Of a DNA stretch of 64,000 nucleotides, positions 9,118-17,337 are shown one piece after another. The stretch spans positions 434,001 through 498,000 of the forward strand of contig NZ_QAOW01000003.1 of NCBI RefSeq assembly GCF_003051005.1, read 5' to 3'. The notes beneath the pieces were generated by a model. It made no database searches and was not told the DNA's origin. It saw only the letters and a program-made list of their open reading frames with translations. The stretch is from Rhodococcus sp. OK519 (GTDB taxonomy: Bacteria > Actinomycetota > Actinomycetes > Mycobacteriales > Mycobacteriaceae). A program made the position numbers and the translations under genes. The stretch's first letter is position 1. Each line of letters opens with the position of its first letter.

Positions 9118-9888
9118 TCAGATCGCGCACGAGTCGTCGTTGCAGCCCTCGGCCTCCCCGCCGAGGGCTGCACTGGTTTCGCCCTCCGCATCCTCGAAGG
9201 CCTGACGAAGCAACTCGCCGAACACGTCCTGCGGCTGCGCACCCGACACCGCGAGGCGGCGGTTGGCGACGAAGAACGGCACCCCGGACACCCGAAGCTC
9301 CTTGGCAGCGTCGAGGTCGGCCCGCACCACATCGGCGGCGGCATCGCCGTCGAGCGCCGCAGCGACCTCGGCGCCGTCCATCCCGACCGTCGCAGCGATC
9401 TCGACCAGCACGGCGCGGTCGTCGATCACCTTCCCGTCCGCGAAGTGCGCACGGAACAACGCCTCGAGCAGTACGTCACGCCGCTCCCCCGCCAGGTGCA
9501 GCAGGCGGTGTGCATCGAAGGTATTGGCCGCGATCACGGTGTCGAAGTCCATGACCAGCCCGTCGGCGGCCGCGGTCGTGGCGACGTGCGCGAACATCTG
9601 ACGGACCTGGTCGGCCGGCATGCCCTTGTGCTCGACCAGTGCCTCGAGCTCACCGCGCCGCGCACCCACCGGAGTGTCCGGCGCGAGCTGGTACGAGCGC
9701 CACACCACCGACACCCGGTCCCGGTGCGGAAACTGGTCGAGGGCATCCGTGAAGCGGCGCTTCCCGATGTAGCACCACGGGCAGGCGATGTCCGACCACA
9801 CCTCGATCAGGACGGTCGGCAGAGCGGACTCGGTTCCAGCGTGCACGGCAGGGGCATTGTTCTCGATGGTCACGACGCATTCGAACAC
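9118..9888 (-). CDS. DsbA-family (FrnE-like) thiol oxidoreductase
   Basis: Up to 256 residues. After about 25 residues the protein reads IEVWSDIACPWCYIGKRRF, giving the CPWC thioredoxin-fold active site of FrnE/2-hydroxychromene-2-carboxylate isomerase-like DsbA proteins. A helical insertion and the cis-proline segment SGVPFFVANRR follow. A cysteine pair at the very C-terminus (CNDDSC) resembles the extra CX4C of FrnE. No signal peptide, so cytosolic. The start is uncertain: GTG 9888 or GTG 9873. 42 nt downstream of the acyl-CoA synthetase gene and possibly co-transcribed with it. Confidence 0.82.
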   Translation of the reverse strand: MFECVVTIENNAPAVHAGTESALPTVLIEVWSDIACPWCYIGKRRFTDALDQFPHRDRVSVVWRSYQLAPDTPVGARRGELEALVEHKGMPADQVRQMFAHVATTAAADGLVMDFDTVIAANTFDAHRLLHLAGERRDVLLEALFRAHFADGKVIDDRAVLVEIAATVGMDGAEVAAALDGDAAADVVRADLDAAKELRVSGVPFFVANRRLAVSGAQPQDVFGELLRQAFEDAEGETSAALGGEAEGCNDDSCAI

Positions 9889-9930
9889 ACGGCGGCGACG
9901 TGTTGTTCCGTGCGCGCCGTGTGACCCCGG

Positions 9931-11613
9931 TCAGCCCCTGCCGAGTTCCTCGCGGAGCACCCGCTTGAGGACCTTGCCCGTACTGCTGCGCGGCAGGCCC
10001 GCGCGCCCCTTGGCGATGACGAGTCGCTGCGGCGTCTCGCCCGGATCGACACCGCGATCCTCGAGAAACTGCACGATCTCTTCGAGACTGAGGACGGCAC
10101 CGGGCGAGCACGCGACGACAGCGACAACCTGCTCACCGACGCGCCCCTCGGGGCAGCCGATCACGGCCACTTCGGACACCGCCGGATGCTCGGCGATGAT
10201 CACCTCGAGGTCGACCGACCCGATCCGCACCCCGCCCCGCCGGATGATGTCCGAGGCGCGGTCGACGAACCTCAGGTACGCGTCGTCGGGTCCGTCGATG
10301 ACGAACAGGTCGCCGGTCATCAGGAACCCCTCCGCATCGAACGGATCGCGATCACGTGCGGGGTTGAGGTACCCCGCGAACACCGTCGGGCCCGTCACCC
10401 GCAGTTCCCCGAGGACTCCAGGCTCGGTGATCTCGGCCCCGGTCTGCTGATCCACCAGCTTCAGCACCGTGCCCCGCCCGTCGCCGCATCGGGGATACAG
10501 CAGCGCGCGCGGGTGATCCGACGAGCGGGCATCCGGATCCGACCGCAGGCTCACGCCCTCGATCGTGCCGAAGAAGTTGACGAGTTGAACACCGTGCCGA
10601 TCCCGCCAGCGCTGCACCGTCTCCGGCGCGAGATGTCCTGCACCCACGCCGACCCGGGTGAGGGTGGACAGATCCACGGCAGGCCCCTCACAGGACTCGA
10701 CGGACGCCAGCATCGAGGGACGCCCGGCCGTGTACGTGACCTTCTCCTCGGCGATCTGTCGCACGAATACGTCCAGGCGGAACGGCTGATGCTGAACCAG
10801 GATGCACCCGGTCGACAGCCACGGCAGCATCGTCCCGATGATCCCCGCCGAAGTCATCATCGGGAACGGATTGAGGACCACGTCGTCGGCTGTGAGCCCG
10901 GCCGCCTCGACCACACCGCGCGCGTGGGCGAGGGACTCGCAGTGGGCGTGCGGCACACCCTTCACGGCGCCCTCGGTGCCGGACGTCCAGCAGATGGCGA
11001 TGCAGTCGTCGGGCGCGGCGCGGTCGACTGCGCCGTTCGCGGCGACTTCGGCCGCATCCGCGGCGGTGGGCACGCCGTGACCGATCCTTACGACACCGTC
11101 AGGGACGCCGACACCGTAGCTGAACACTGTCCGCATGGTCGGGATCTGCGATCGCGCCGAGATCACCCGTTCAGCAACGTGATTGGACCCGATCCGGGCA
11201 GCAGTGACGAACGCACTCGCACACGATTCGTTGCAGAGTTCGACGATCTCGCGTTCGACGGACTCGATCGCGAGCAGTGAGACGATCGCGCCGATCCGCC
11301 ACGCGGCGAGGATGACTACAACCTGCTCGATGGTGTTGGGAAGCTGGACGCCGATCACCTCACCCGCACGGACGCCGGACCGCAACAGGGTCGCAGCGAG
11401 CCGATCGACCTCGCCGTCCAACTCGGCCCACGTGATTCGGCCGGGGACCGCGTCCACGTAATCGGACTTGTCCACCGGGTCGACGACTGCGAGCTGATTA
11501 CCCCGTTCGCGCACCCTGTCGGCCAGCAACTGCTGGACGGTGTCCTGCGTCCAGACACCGGACTTGGTGTACTCGTCGATGCGGATCTGAGGGTGAATCT
11601 TCAGGCTCCCCAT
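9931..11613 (-). CDS. AMP-dependent acyl-CoA synthetase/ligase
   Basis: 560-residue ANL-superfamily adenylating enzyme that activates a carboxylic acid with ATP and transfers it to CoA. The P-loop-like A3 motif is CWTSGTEGAVKGVPHAH; the A5-type NFFGTIEG, the A7/A8 region (MTGDLFVID, FVDRASDIIRRGG) and the terminal lysine segment LPRSSTGKVLKR are present. Substrate cannot be read from sequence; cyclohexanecarboxylate/fatty acid-CoA ligase-like is a guess. ATG 11613 follows GGGAGGG. A CRP/GlxR-like palindrome lies 56-71 nt upstream. Confidence 0.85.
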   Translation of the reverse strand: MGSLKIHPQIRIDEYTKSGVWTQDTVQQLLADRVRERGNQLAVVDPVDKSDYVDAVPGRITWAELDGEVDRLAATLLRSGVRAGEVIGVQLPNTIEQVVVILAAWRIGAIVSLLAIESVEREIVELCNESCASAFVTAARIGSNHVAERVISARSQIPTMRTVFSYGVGVPDGVVRIGHGVPTAADAAEVAANGAVDRAAPDDCIAICWTSGTEGAVKGVPHAHCESLAHARGVVEAAGLTADDVVLNPFPMMTSAGIIGTMLPWLSTGCILVQHQPFRLDVFVRQIAEEKVTYTAGRPSMLASVESCEGPAVDLSTLTRVGVGAGHLAPETVQRWRDRHGVQLVNFFGTIEGVSLRSDPDARSSDHPRALLYPRCGDGRGTVLKLVDQQTGAEITEPGVLGELRVTGPTVFAGYLNPARDRDPFDAEGFLMTGDLFVIDGPDDAYLRFVDRASDIIRRGGVRIGSVDLEVIIAEHPAVSEVAVIGCPEGRVGEQVVAVVACSPGAVLSLEEIVQFLEDRGVDPGETPQRLVIAKGRAGLPRSSTGKVLKRVLREELGRG

Positions 11614-11668
11614 GGGCCCTCCCTTTCTCGCGATCCGACGTCCCCGACAGCCGTCACTCCACTGAATG

Positions 11669-11684
11669 TGTGATCTAGGTCACT
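11669..11684. promoter_or_regulatory. CRP/GlxR-type binding site upstream of the acyl-CoA synthetase
   Basis: TGTGATCTAGGTCACT matches the cAMP-regulator consensus TGTGANNTANNTCACA at all fixed positions except the last. A longer palindrome GATCTAG-GTCA-CTAGATC (11672-11689) overlaps it. Position about 56 nt before the ligase ATG suits control of that gene. Confidence 0.6.
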
Positions 11685-11799
11685 AGATCTATCACGGTCC
11701 AGTTACTTGCGCGAGTCGCAATCCGCCCGATAGCGCACGACCTGCGGAAATCAGACGAACACCGCGATCGGGAGCCCGATCCCCGGGGGCTGCGGGCCG

Positions 11800-12450
11800 T
11801 CAGACGACCAGCCCCGCCCGGAACGCCTGCAGCGCCGCCTCGACTCGATTCCGCACACCGAGCTTGTCGAAGATCGCCGACACGTGCGACTTCACGGTCG
11901 TCTCCCCCATGAACAATCGCCGCCCGATGTCGGCGTTCGACTCCCCCTCGGCCAACACCGTGAGTACTTCACGCTCGCGCTCGGTGAGCCTGCTCAGATC
12001 AGGCCCGGCGGACTGCGGCATACCGCGCTCGGACACGATGCGCCGCAACGCTTCCGGACTGAAGAGCGTGTGACCGGATGCCACCACCCGGACCGACTGA
12101 TGGAACGTCAGCGGCGATTCGTCCTTGCTGAGAAAGCTGTGCGCGCCGGCAGCGACGGCCTTCACGACGAGATCGTCGACATCCATCGCGGTCATCGCGA
12201 TGACCTTCGGAGGCGATTGCAACTCCATCAGTCGGCGAGTCGCTTCGAGCCCACCCACCCGACGCATCTTGAGATCCATCAGCACCACGTGGGGCTTCAT
12301 CGAAGCGACCGCGGCCGGGACCTCGTCCCCGTCGCTCACGCACCCCACCACACAAATGTCCTGCGCAGGATCGAGAATGTCCGCTACCCCCCGTCGAACG
12401 AACGGATCGTCATCGACGATCAGAACGGTGATTCCCCCAAGGTCTCCCAT
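11800..12450 (-). CDS. NarL/LuxR-family response regulator
   Basis: 216 residues. Receiver domain with DDD at about 13-15 and phospho-acceptor D59 (VLMDLKM), then T and K of the switch (AMTAMD, LSKDE). C-terminal LuxR helix-turn-helix (LTEREREVLTVLAEG to TVKSHVSAIFDKLGVRNR). Encoded 42 nt downstream of its histidine kinase in the same orientation, so a cognate pair. Signal and targets are unknown. Confidence 0.92.
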   Translation of the reverse strand: MGDLGGITVLIVDDDPFVRRGVADILDPAQDICVVGCVSDGDEVPAAVASMKPHVVLMDLKMRRVGGLEATRRLMELQSPPKVIAMTAMDVDDLVVKAVAAGAHSFLSKDESPLTFHQSVRVVASGHTLFSPEALRRIVSERGMPQSAGPDLSRLTEREREVLTVLAEGESNADIGRRLFMGETTVKSHVSAIFDKLGVRNRVEAALQAFRAGLVV

Positions 12451-12492
12451 AATGCTCAGAGAATAGTTGCCGACACCGACAATTCCGGCTGT

Positions 12493-13752
12493 TCAGGCGG
12501 ACCACGGAACCCAGCACCTCACGACGAAGTCCGACTCGAGCCGGCCTGCCTCCACCGTCCCGCCGATCTCCTGGGCCTGCTCCGCGAGACCCCGCAGCCC
12601 GGTCCGAGAACCGACACCTGCACCGGTCACGCTTCCGCTCAACGAGTTGCGCACCAGGATCTGGATGCCGCGCTCGGGCGCACCCTCCAGCGAGATCGCG
12701 ACGACCTGATCTGCGGCATGCTTCTGGGCATTGGTCAGCGACTCCTGCACGACGCGGAAGCAGACGTGTCCCGCCAGCACGCCGACATCTCCCGGCGCCA
12801 GATCTGTGGCGAGCGTGCAGTGCATGCCGGCGGCCCGGGCCGCCTGGACCAGTTGCGGCACCGAGTCGATGCCCTGATGCCCCGCCGAACTCCGCGGGCC
12901 ACCCGTACCGCGCAACACCCCCACGATGCCCTTGAGGTCGTCGAGCGCCTCGTGTGCGGTCGACCGGATCTGGGCGGCCGAGTTCACGACCTTCTGCGGG
13001 TTGTCGGCAGCGTTGACCTGCAGGGCACCCGCGAACAACGAGATGCGACTGAGGCCCGCCGCCAAAGTGTCGTGCATGTCCCTCGCGATCCGCGTGCGCT
13101 CCTCCGCGCGGATCATCTCGTCGCGCATCACGTCGCTCCGTTCGGTCGCCGCGTCCCGCACCTGCTCGGCCTCCACGAGCGCGCTACGGGTGCGGAGCAC
13201 GGCCGCCGACGCCAGCACCAGACCGACCAGGATCGTCGCCACCAGCAACGGGATCCACGCCGACACGACGTACTGGTTCATCGGACTGCCGTCCTCGGGC
13301 TTCTGTGAGCCGATCGTGAGAACCGAGTAGTCGCGCAGTCGGTAGGCGTCGTAGAGGAGCGACACCGCACACGCCACCCAGACAGCGACAGCCGCACCGG
13401 CCAACCGGTATCCACGCACGAGGCGCGCGACGGCGAAAAGTGCGATGAGCGCTGCCGTGGCATCGGTTTCGAACGCGATCGGACCGACGAGCGCTGCCGC
13501 CAGTACCAACCACGGACGTTCGTACCGCCACACCAGCGCCACACCGGCAGCGAGGTTCAGCATGAGCCCGATGCCGTGGTTCCAGGCCGGCGTGTTCGCG
13601 GACATCGACGCGAGCCCCACCGTCATCAGCGAACAGAAGACGCTGAACGAGACCGCGAGCACGGTCCAGACGCGACGCCGAATCCTCTCGGCTCTCTCGG
13701 ATTTCACGAAGAGCACGGTACGCAGCTTCACCGACATCCCGACATCCGACAT
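12493..13752 (-). CDS. NarL-type sensor histidine kinase
   Basis: 419 residues. About five or six transmembrane helices in the first 185 residues, a short coiled-coil linker, the HisKA_3 dimerisation box with H227 in RTRIARDMHDTLAAGLS, and a C-terminal HATPase domain (QESLTNAQKHA N-box; GTGLRGL-like G-box). No extracellular sensing domain of size, so it probably senses a membrane-associated stimulus. ATG 13752 or ATG 13737 can be the start. Divergent from the DUF4352 gene. Confidence 0.9.
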   Translation of the reverse strand: MSDVGMSVKLRTVLFVKSERAERIRRRVWTVLAVSFSVFCSLMTVGLASMSANTPAWNHGIGLMLNLAAGVALVWRYERPWLVLAAALVGPIAFETDATAALIALFAVARLVRGYRLAGAAVAVWVACAVSLLYDAYRLRDYSVLTIGSQKPEDGSPMNQYVVSAWIPLLVATILVGLVLASAAVLRTRSALVEAEQVRDAATERSDVMRDEMIRAEERTRIARDMHDTLAAGLSRISLFAGALQVNAADNPQKVVNSAAQIRSTAHEALDDLKGIVGVLRGTGGPRSSAGHQGIDSVPQLVQAARAAGMHCTLATDLAPGDVGVLAGHVCFRVVQESLTNAQKHAADQVVAISLEGAPERGIQILVRNSLSGSVTGAGVGSRTGLRGLAEQAQEIGGTVEAGRLESDFVVRCWVPWSA

Positions 13753-13904
13753 AGGTGGGACTCGGCGGCACGAACAGGTACGAAATGAGGAGGAGGTTCC
13801 TCCGACGGGAGGAAGACACCGCGGGTGTCGCTGCGATGTGCTCGAAGCAGATCAACGAAACGCCGCCACCGGGCGGCGATCCACGACCGTCGAAAGGAAG
13901 CTCG

Positions 13905-14513
13905 GTGAGCGCTCCGCAGCAGTACCCCCACCCGCCGCAGCCCGGCTACGTTCCGCAGGAACCGCCCCGCAAGAGCTGGTTCGCCCGGCACAAGGTGCTG
14001 ACCTCACTCGGGGTGGTCGCCGTGGCGATCATCGCGATCACCGCCGCGACCAGCGGATCCGGGGACGGGCCCGCGCAGGAGGCGCGCGAGGCAGGCGCGG
14101 CCGTCGAGGCACCGTCCGATGTCCGGATCGGAACGCCGGTTCGCGACGGCAAGTTCGAGTTCGTCGTGCACGGGGTCGAGGCGGGCGTGCCGAGCGTCGG
14201 GACCAACGAGTACCTCACCGAGCGGGCCCAGGGGCAGTTCGTCCTCGTGCGAATGACCGTCCGCAACATCGGTGATCGCGAGCAGAGCTTCACAACGTCG
14301 GCCCAGAAGCTGGTCGACGCGCAGGGACGGCAGTACTCGGTGGACGACATGGCCACCATGACCCTCGACAGCGGCACGCCGTTCGAGCAGATCAATCCCG
14401 GCAACTCCATCGATGCCGCGATCGTGTTCGACGTACCGGCCGGCGTTGCACCGGCTGTGCTCGAGGTTCACGATTCGGTCTTCTCGGGCGGTGAATCGGT
14501 TCTGCTGCAGTAG
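13905..14513 (+). CDS. DUF4352-type secreted/membrane-anchored protein
   Basis: 202 residues with a Pro/Gln/Tyr-rich N-terminal tail (PHPPQPGYVPQEPP), one transmembrane helix (about 30-50) and an extracytoplasmic immunoglobulin-like DUF4352 domain (FVLVRMTVRNIGDREQSF, then a GNSIDAAIVFDVP strand). The GTG at 13905 is chosen because AAAGGAAG precedes it; the frame is open further upstream but without a start signal. Family function is poorly known (stress or lipoprotein-like). A strong terminator follows it. Confidence 0.78.
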   Translation: MSAPQQYPHPPQPGYVPQEPPRKSWFARHKVLTSLGVVAVAIIAITAATSGSGDGPAQEAREAGAAVEAPSDVRIGTPVRDGKFEFVVHGVEAGVPSVGTNEYLTERAQGQFVLVRMTVRNIGDREQSFTTSAQKLVDAQGRQYSVDDMATMTLDSGTPFEQINPGNSIDAAIVFDVPAGVAPAVLEVHDSVFSGGESVLLQ

Positions 14514-14531
14514 CGATCGGTCAGAACCGAT

Positions 14532-14574
14532 GGCGGTGTGGTTCGGCGTCGAGGGGTCGCCGAACCACACCGCC
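14532..14574 (+). terminator. Strong 17-bp hairpin terminator
   Basis: Perfect arms 14532-14548 and 14558-14574 around a 9-nt loop, 18 nt after the DUF4352 stop codon. It isolates the following cbtBA-scn operon. Confidence 0.85.
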
Positions 14575-14832
14575 TCCGCGCGTCGACCGGCCCGCAGTTG
14601 TGCGAAGCGCACAACTACGCGCGACGGCCGAAGCTGCGCGGTAGCGTCGGGGTTGGCTTCCGATCGACGGAGAGCAGGCAACACACTCGATCGACCGGAC
14701 CGCTGTCGCCCAAGGCTGTTCGCCGCCCCGGATCCTGGTCCACCGGGTTCGCGGTGCCGCTCGCACGGTGCTGCATCGGAACCCGGCACGTCCTCCGACC
14801 CGATCGTCCGGGGCGCACCCCAGGAGGAACCC
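14575..14832 (+). promoter_or_regulatory. Leader region of the cbtBA-scn operon with operator-like palindrome
   Basis: 258 nt without a gene. It holds a perfect 8-bp inverted repeat AGTTGTGC-GAAGC-GCACAACT (14596-14616) about 25 nt before a possible -10 hexamer TAGCGT (14642-14647), the right distance to overlap a -35 region. AGGAGG (14822-14827) serves cbtB. I looked for the cobalamin riboswitch core (GCCACTG, B12 box) and did not find it, unlike the first cbtBA copy. Confidence 0.45.
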
Positions 14833-15027
14833 ATGACTCTCGTCCACAGTCCCAACAGGGCAATCGAATCGCTCGGCATCGCACTCGTCGCGGTCGGCGT
14901 CGTGCTCCTCGCTCTGCTCACCCTCTACCTCGTCGGATTCGATCAGGGCGCCATCTCGCGCACCGGTATGTACATGCACGAACTGATGCACGACGGTCGC
15001 CACCTTCTGGGGCTCCCATGCCACTAG
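14833..15027 (+). CDS. cbtB: Cobalt transporter subunit CbtB (copy 2)
   Basis: 64 residues, one transmembrane helix (about 14-37) and the same His/Met-rich cobalt motif (MYMHELMHDGRHLLG) as copy 1; the C-terminal two thirds of the two proteins are nearly identical. ATG 14833 follows AGGAGG. First gene of an apparent six-gene operon leading into the cobalt-dependent hydrolase, so it most likely supplies cobalt to that enzyme (inference). Confidence 0.92.
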   Translation: MTLVHSPNRAIESLGIALVAVGVVLLALLTLYLVGFDQGAISRTGMYMHELMHDGRHLLGLPCH

Positions 15028-15824
15028 CGGGGTCGCTCAAGAGCCTGCTTCTGCGCGGTCTCCTCGCCGGCCTGATCGCCGGCCTCCTGACCGGCGCCGT
15101 CGCCTTCGCGCTCGGGGAACCACATGTCGCGGCGGCCATCGCCATCGAGGAATCGACATCCGCCCCGGCGGAGCCCCACGATGCAGCTACACCGGCGCAC
15201 TCGCACGATGACGACCCACTCGTCTCCCGGGACGGACAACGCGCCGGGTTGTTCCTGGCGACCACCCTCGCGGGAATCGCGATCGGCGCCATCTTCGGGG
15301 TCGTCGCTCACTACGCGCGAAGATTCACGACTCTTTCGGGCCCGCTGCTGGTGCTCGGTCTCGCGGGCGCCGGCTGGCTCGCCGTCGAGGCGGTGCCCTT
15401 CTTCAAGTACCCGGCCAACCCGCCGGCAGTGGGAGACCCCGACACGATCAACGAACGAACCTGGCTGTGGCTTGCCGCACTCGTGCTGGGACTCTTCGCA
15501 GTCTGCGCAGCGGTATACGTCGCAAAAGTCCTTGTCTCCCAGAGATACTGGACAGTACGTCTCGCCGCCTCAGCTCTGACCTTCCTCGCAATCGTGACCG
15601 TCGGCTACCTGCTTCTCCCCACCGTGAACGAAGTGGGAGAAGACTTCCCCGCCACCCTGTTGTGGGAGTTCAGGATCTCGTCGATGGCGACGCAGGCGAC
15701 GCTGTGGCTCTGCCTCGGTCTCGCCTTCGCCTTCCTCACCGAACGGGCCCAGGCCACGCCGACACCCGAACGGATCTCTCCCGCCGCCGAGGGTAAGGCG
15801 ACGACCAGGACCACGCGACCGTAG
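15018..15824 (+). CDS. cbtA: Cobalt transporter subunit CbtA (copy 2)
   Basis: 268-residue CbtA with the same helix pattern as copy 1, a shorter His-rich loop (AHSHDDDP), and the family motifs FFKYPANPPAVGDP and GEDFPATLLWEF. The ATG at 15018 overlaps cbtB by 10 nt. A hydrophilic C-terminal tail of about 20 residues is absent from copy 1. Followed after 68 nt by scnB with its own GGAAGGGAG ribosome-binding site. Confidence 0.92.
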   Translation: MPLAGSLKSLLLRGLLAGLIAGLLTGAVAFALGEPHVAAAIAIEESTSAPAEPHDAATPAHSHDDDPLVSRDGQRAGLFLATTLAGIAIGAIFGVVAHYARRFTTLSGPLLVLGLAGAGWLAVEAVPFFKYPANPPAVGDPDTINERTWLWLAALVLGLFAVCAAVYVAKVLVSQRYWTVRLAASALTFLAIVTVGYLLLPTVNEVGEDFPATLLWEFRISSMATQATLWLCLGLAFAFLTERAQATPTPERISPAAEGKATTRTTRP

Positions 15825-15892
15825 GAGGGGCACTGGCGAGGATTCGGAACGACCAGGACAAAACCCCGAACCCACATGGAAGGGAGACCTCC

Positions 15893-16327
15893 ATGACCAC
15901 CGCACATCAGGCTCGATTCCAGACGCTCACCGACGGTCTGGCCAAGATCGCTCCGGCAGAACACGACGTGCGGGATTCGCCGTACACGATCACCAACGCG
16001 CAGTACGACGTTCTGCGACACGTCCTGCACGACGTCGGCGGACAGCCCGCGCTCTCGGTCCCGTACCTCGAGAAGGGCGAAGAGGCGTGGGAGATGAACA
16101 CCTACGTCACGTGCGAATGCCTCGGCTGGCGTGGCTCCTGGAACTCGGAGATGCGCCGGCGGGCCGAAGTCGATCTCGGCGAGACGCAATACTTCGGCTA
16201 CCCCTACTACGCCCGCTGGCTCACCGTCGCCGCGAAGGTGATGGTCGACAAGGGCCTCATTCCCCTCGACGAACTCTGCGACCGCATCGACCAGGTGCGC
16301 GCCCGCCTTCAGGAGGAGCGGAAATGA
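15893..16327 (+). CDS. scnB: Thiocyanate hydrolase beta-like subunit (NHase beta N-terminal domain)
   Basis: 144 residues corresponding to the N-terminal half of nitrile hydratase beta. The segment YYARWLTVAAKVMVDKGLI corresponds to the conserved NHase-beta helix, and TCECLGWRGSW is shared with the small protein at the end of the operon. In Thiobacillus thioparus thiocyanate hydrolase the NHase beta chain is likewise split into two polypeptides (beta then alpha), with this gene order. Stop overlaps the next start (ATGA). Nitrile hydratase of the three-subunit type is the alternative function. Confidence 0.75.
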   Translation: MTTAHQARFQTLTDGLAKIAPAEHDVRDSPYTITNAQYDVLRHVLHDVGGQPALSVPYLEKGEEAWEMNTYVTCECLGWRGSWNSEMRRRAEVDLGETQYFGYPYYARWLTVAAKVMVDKGLIPLDELCDRIDQVRARLQEERK

Positions 16328-16623
16328 CCCCCAAGTTCAAGGTCGGCGACCGCGTGGTCGTCAAGGACCAGACGAGCCTCTTCCACACCCGCACACAGGC
16401 TTTCGTGCGCAATCAGGAAGGCACCGTCGTCGAGCACCGTCCCGATTGGGTGATTCCGGAGGACGAGGCGTTCGACAAGCTCGAGACCGGACGCAAGGAA
16501 CCGTTCTACGTCGTCCGTTTCAAGCAGACCGACCTGTGGCCGCGCTACACGGGATTCGCCATCGACACTCTCGAGACCGAGTGTGCCGAAGGCTGGCTCC
16601 GGCCCGCAGGCAAGAACAAATAG
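16324..16623 (+). CDS. scnA: Thiocyanate hydrolase alpha-like subunit (NHase beta C-terminal domain)
   Basis: 99 residues matching the SH3-like C-terminal domain of nitrile hydratase beta: FKVGDRVVVKD at the start, then FYVVRFKQTDLWP and a GFAIDTLE segment. Together with the previous gene it reconstitutes an NHase beta chain. It contacts the cobalt-bearing subunit in the family. ATG overlaps the scnB stop codon, and GGAGGAG lies just upstream. Confidence 0.78.
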   Translation: MTPKFKVGDRVVVKDQTSLFHTRTQAFVRNQEGTVVEHRPDWVIPEDEAFDKLETGRKEPFYVVRFKQTDLWPRYTGFAIDTLETECAEGWLRPAGKNK

Positions 16624-16638
16624 ATAGGAGGAGGAGAA

Positions 16639-17337
16639 GTGAGCGATTCGCACAGCCATTCGGGCAAGGATCCACACGCCCCCATCCAGGCTTCGGAAGA
16701 GATCAGCGAGTTCGAGGTGCTCGAACTCGCGCTGCGGGAACTCGCGATCGAGAAGGGCCTCTTCTCCACCGAGGACCACAGGCGTTTCTCCGAGTGGGCC
16801 GAATCGATCGGCCCGTCAGGCGGTTCCAAGCTGGTCGCCAAGGCCTGGACCGATCCCGAGTTCAAGAAGCGTCTGCTCGAGAACGGCACCGAGACGTGCA
16901 AGGAGGTAGGCATCGACTGGACGGACCCGACGGGCACCGGCACACCCAGTGACTACACCTTCTTCTACGTCCTCGAGAACACGCCGGAGGTGCACAACGT
17001 GATCGTGTGCACCCTGTGCTCGTGCTATCCGCGTCCGGTGCTCGGCATGTCCCCGGACTGGTATCGGACACCGAACTACCGGCGTCGCCTGGTTCGACGT
17101 CCGCGCGAGGTACTCGCCGAGTTCGGCCTGCACTTCCCGTCAGATGTGGAAGTGCGCGTGCATGATTCGAACCAGAAGTCCCGATTCATGGTGATGCCGA
17201 TGCGCCCTGAGGGCACCGAGGGCTGGTCCGAGGAGCAGCTCGAGAAGATCGTCACCCGGGACACCATGATCGGTGTGGCGCTGCCCTCGACAGACTGGGA
17301 CGCGTCGAAGGCGCCGTCGGCTGGAGGTGGCAAGTGA
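16639..17337 (+). CDS. scnC: Thiocyanate hydrolase gamma / cobalt nitrile hydratase alpha-like catalytic subunit
   Basis: 232 residues of the NHase alpha/SCNase gamma family. The metal-binding claw is VCTLCSCYPRPVLG, with C124, C127 and C129 as ligands (two normally oxidised to sulfinic and sulfenic acid). Thr at the third position and Tyr after the motif mark the non-corrin cobalt type rather than the iron type. GTG start after AGGAGGAGGAGA. Reaction is either thiocyanate to carbonyl sulfide and ammonia or nitrile to amide; sequence alone does not separate these for me. Confidence 0.85.
   Translation: MSDSHSHSGKDPHAPIQASEEISEFEVLELALRELAIEKGLFSTEDHRRFSEWAESIGPSGGSKLVAKAWTDPEFKKRLLENGTETCKEVGIDWTDPTGTGTPSDYTFFYVLENTPEVHNVIVCTLCSCYPRPVLGMSPDWYRTPNYRRRLVRRPREVLAEFGLHFPSDVEVRVHDSNQKSRFMVMPMRPEGTEGWSEEQLEKIVTRDTMIGVALPSTDWDASKAPSAGGGK

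Noticed and set aside
14575-14832. Second cobalamin riboswitch before cbtB copy 2
   Set aside because: No GCCACTG core or B12 box could be found in the 258 nt, in contrast to the first copy.
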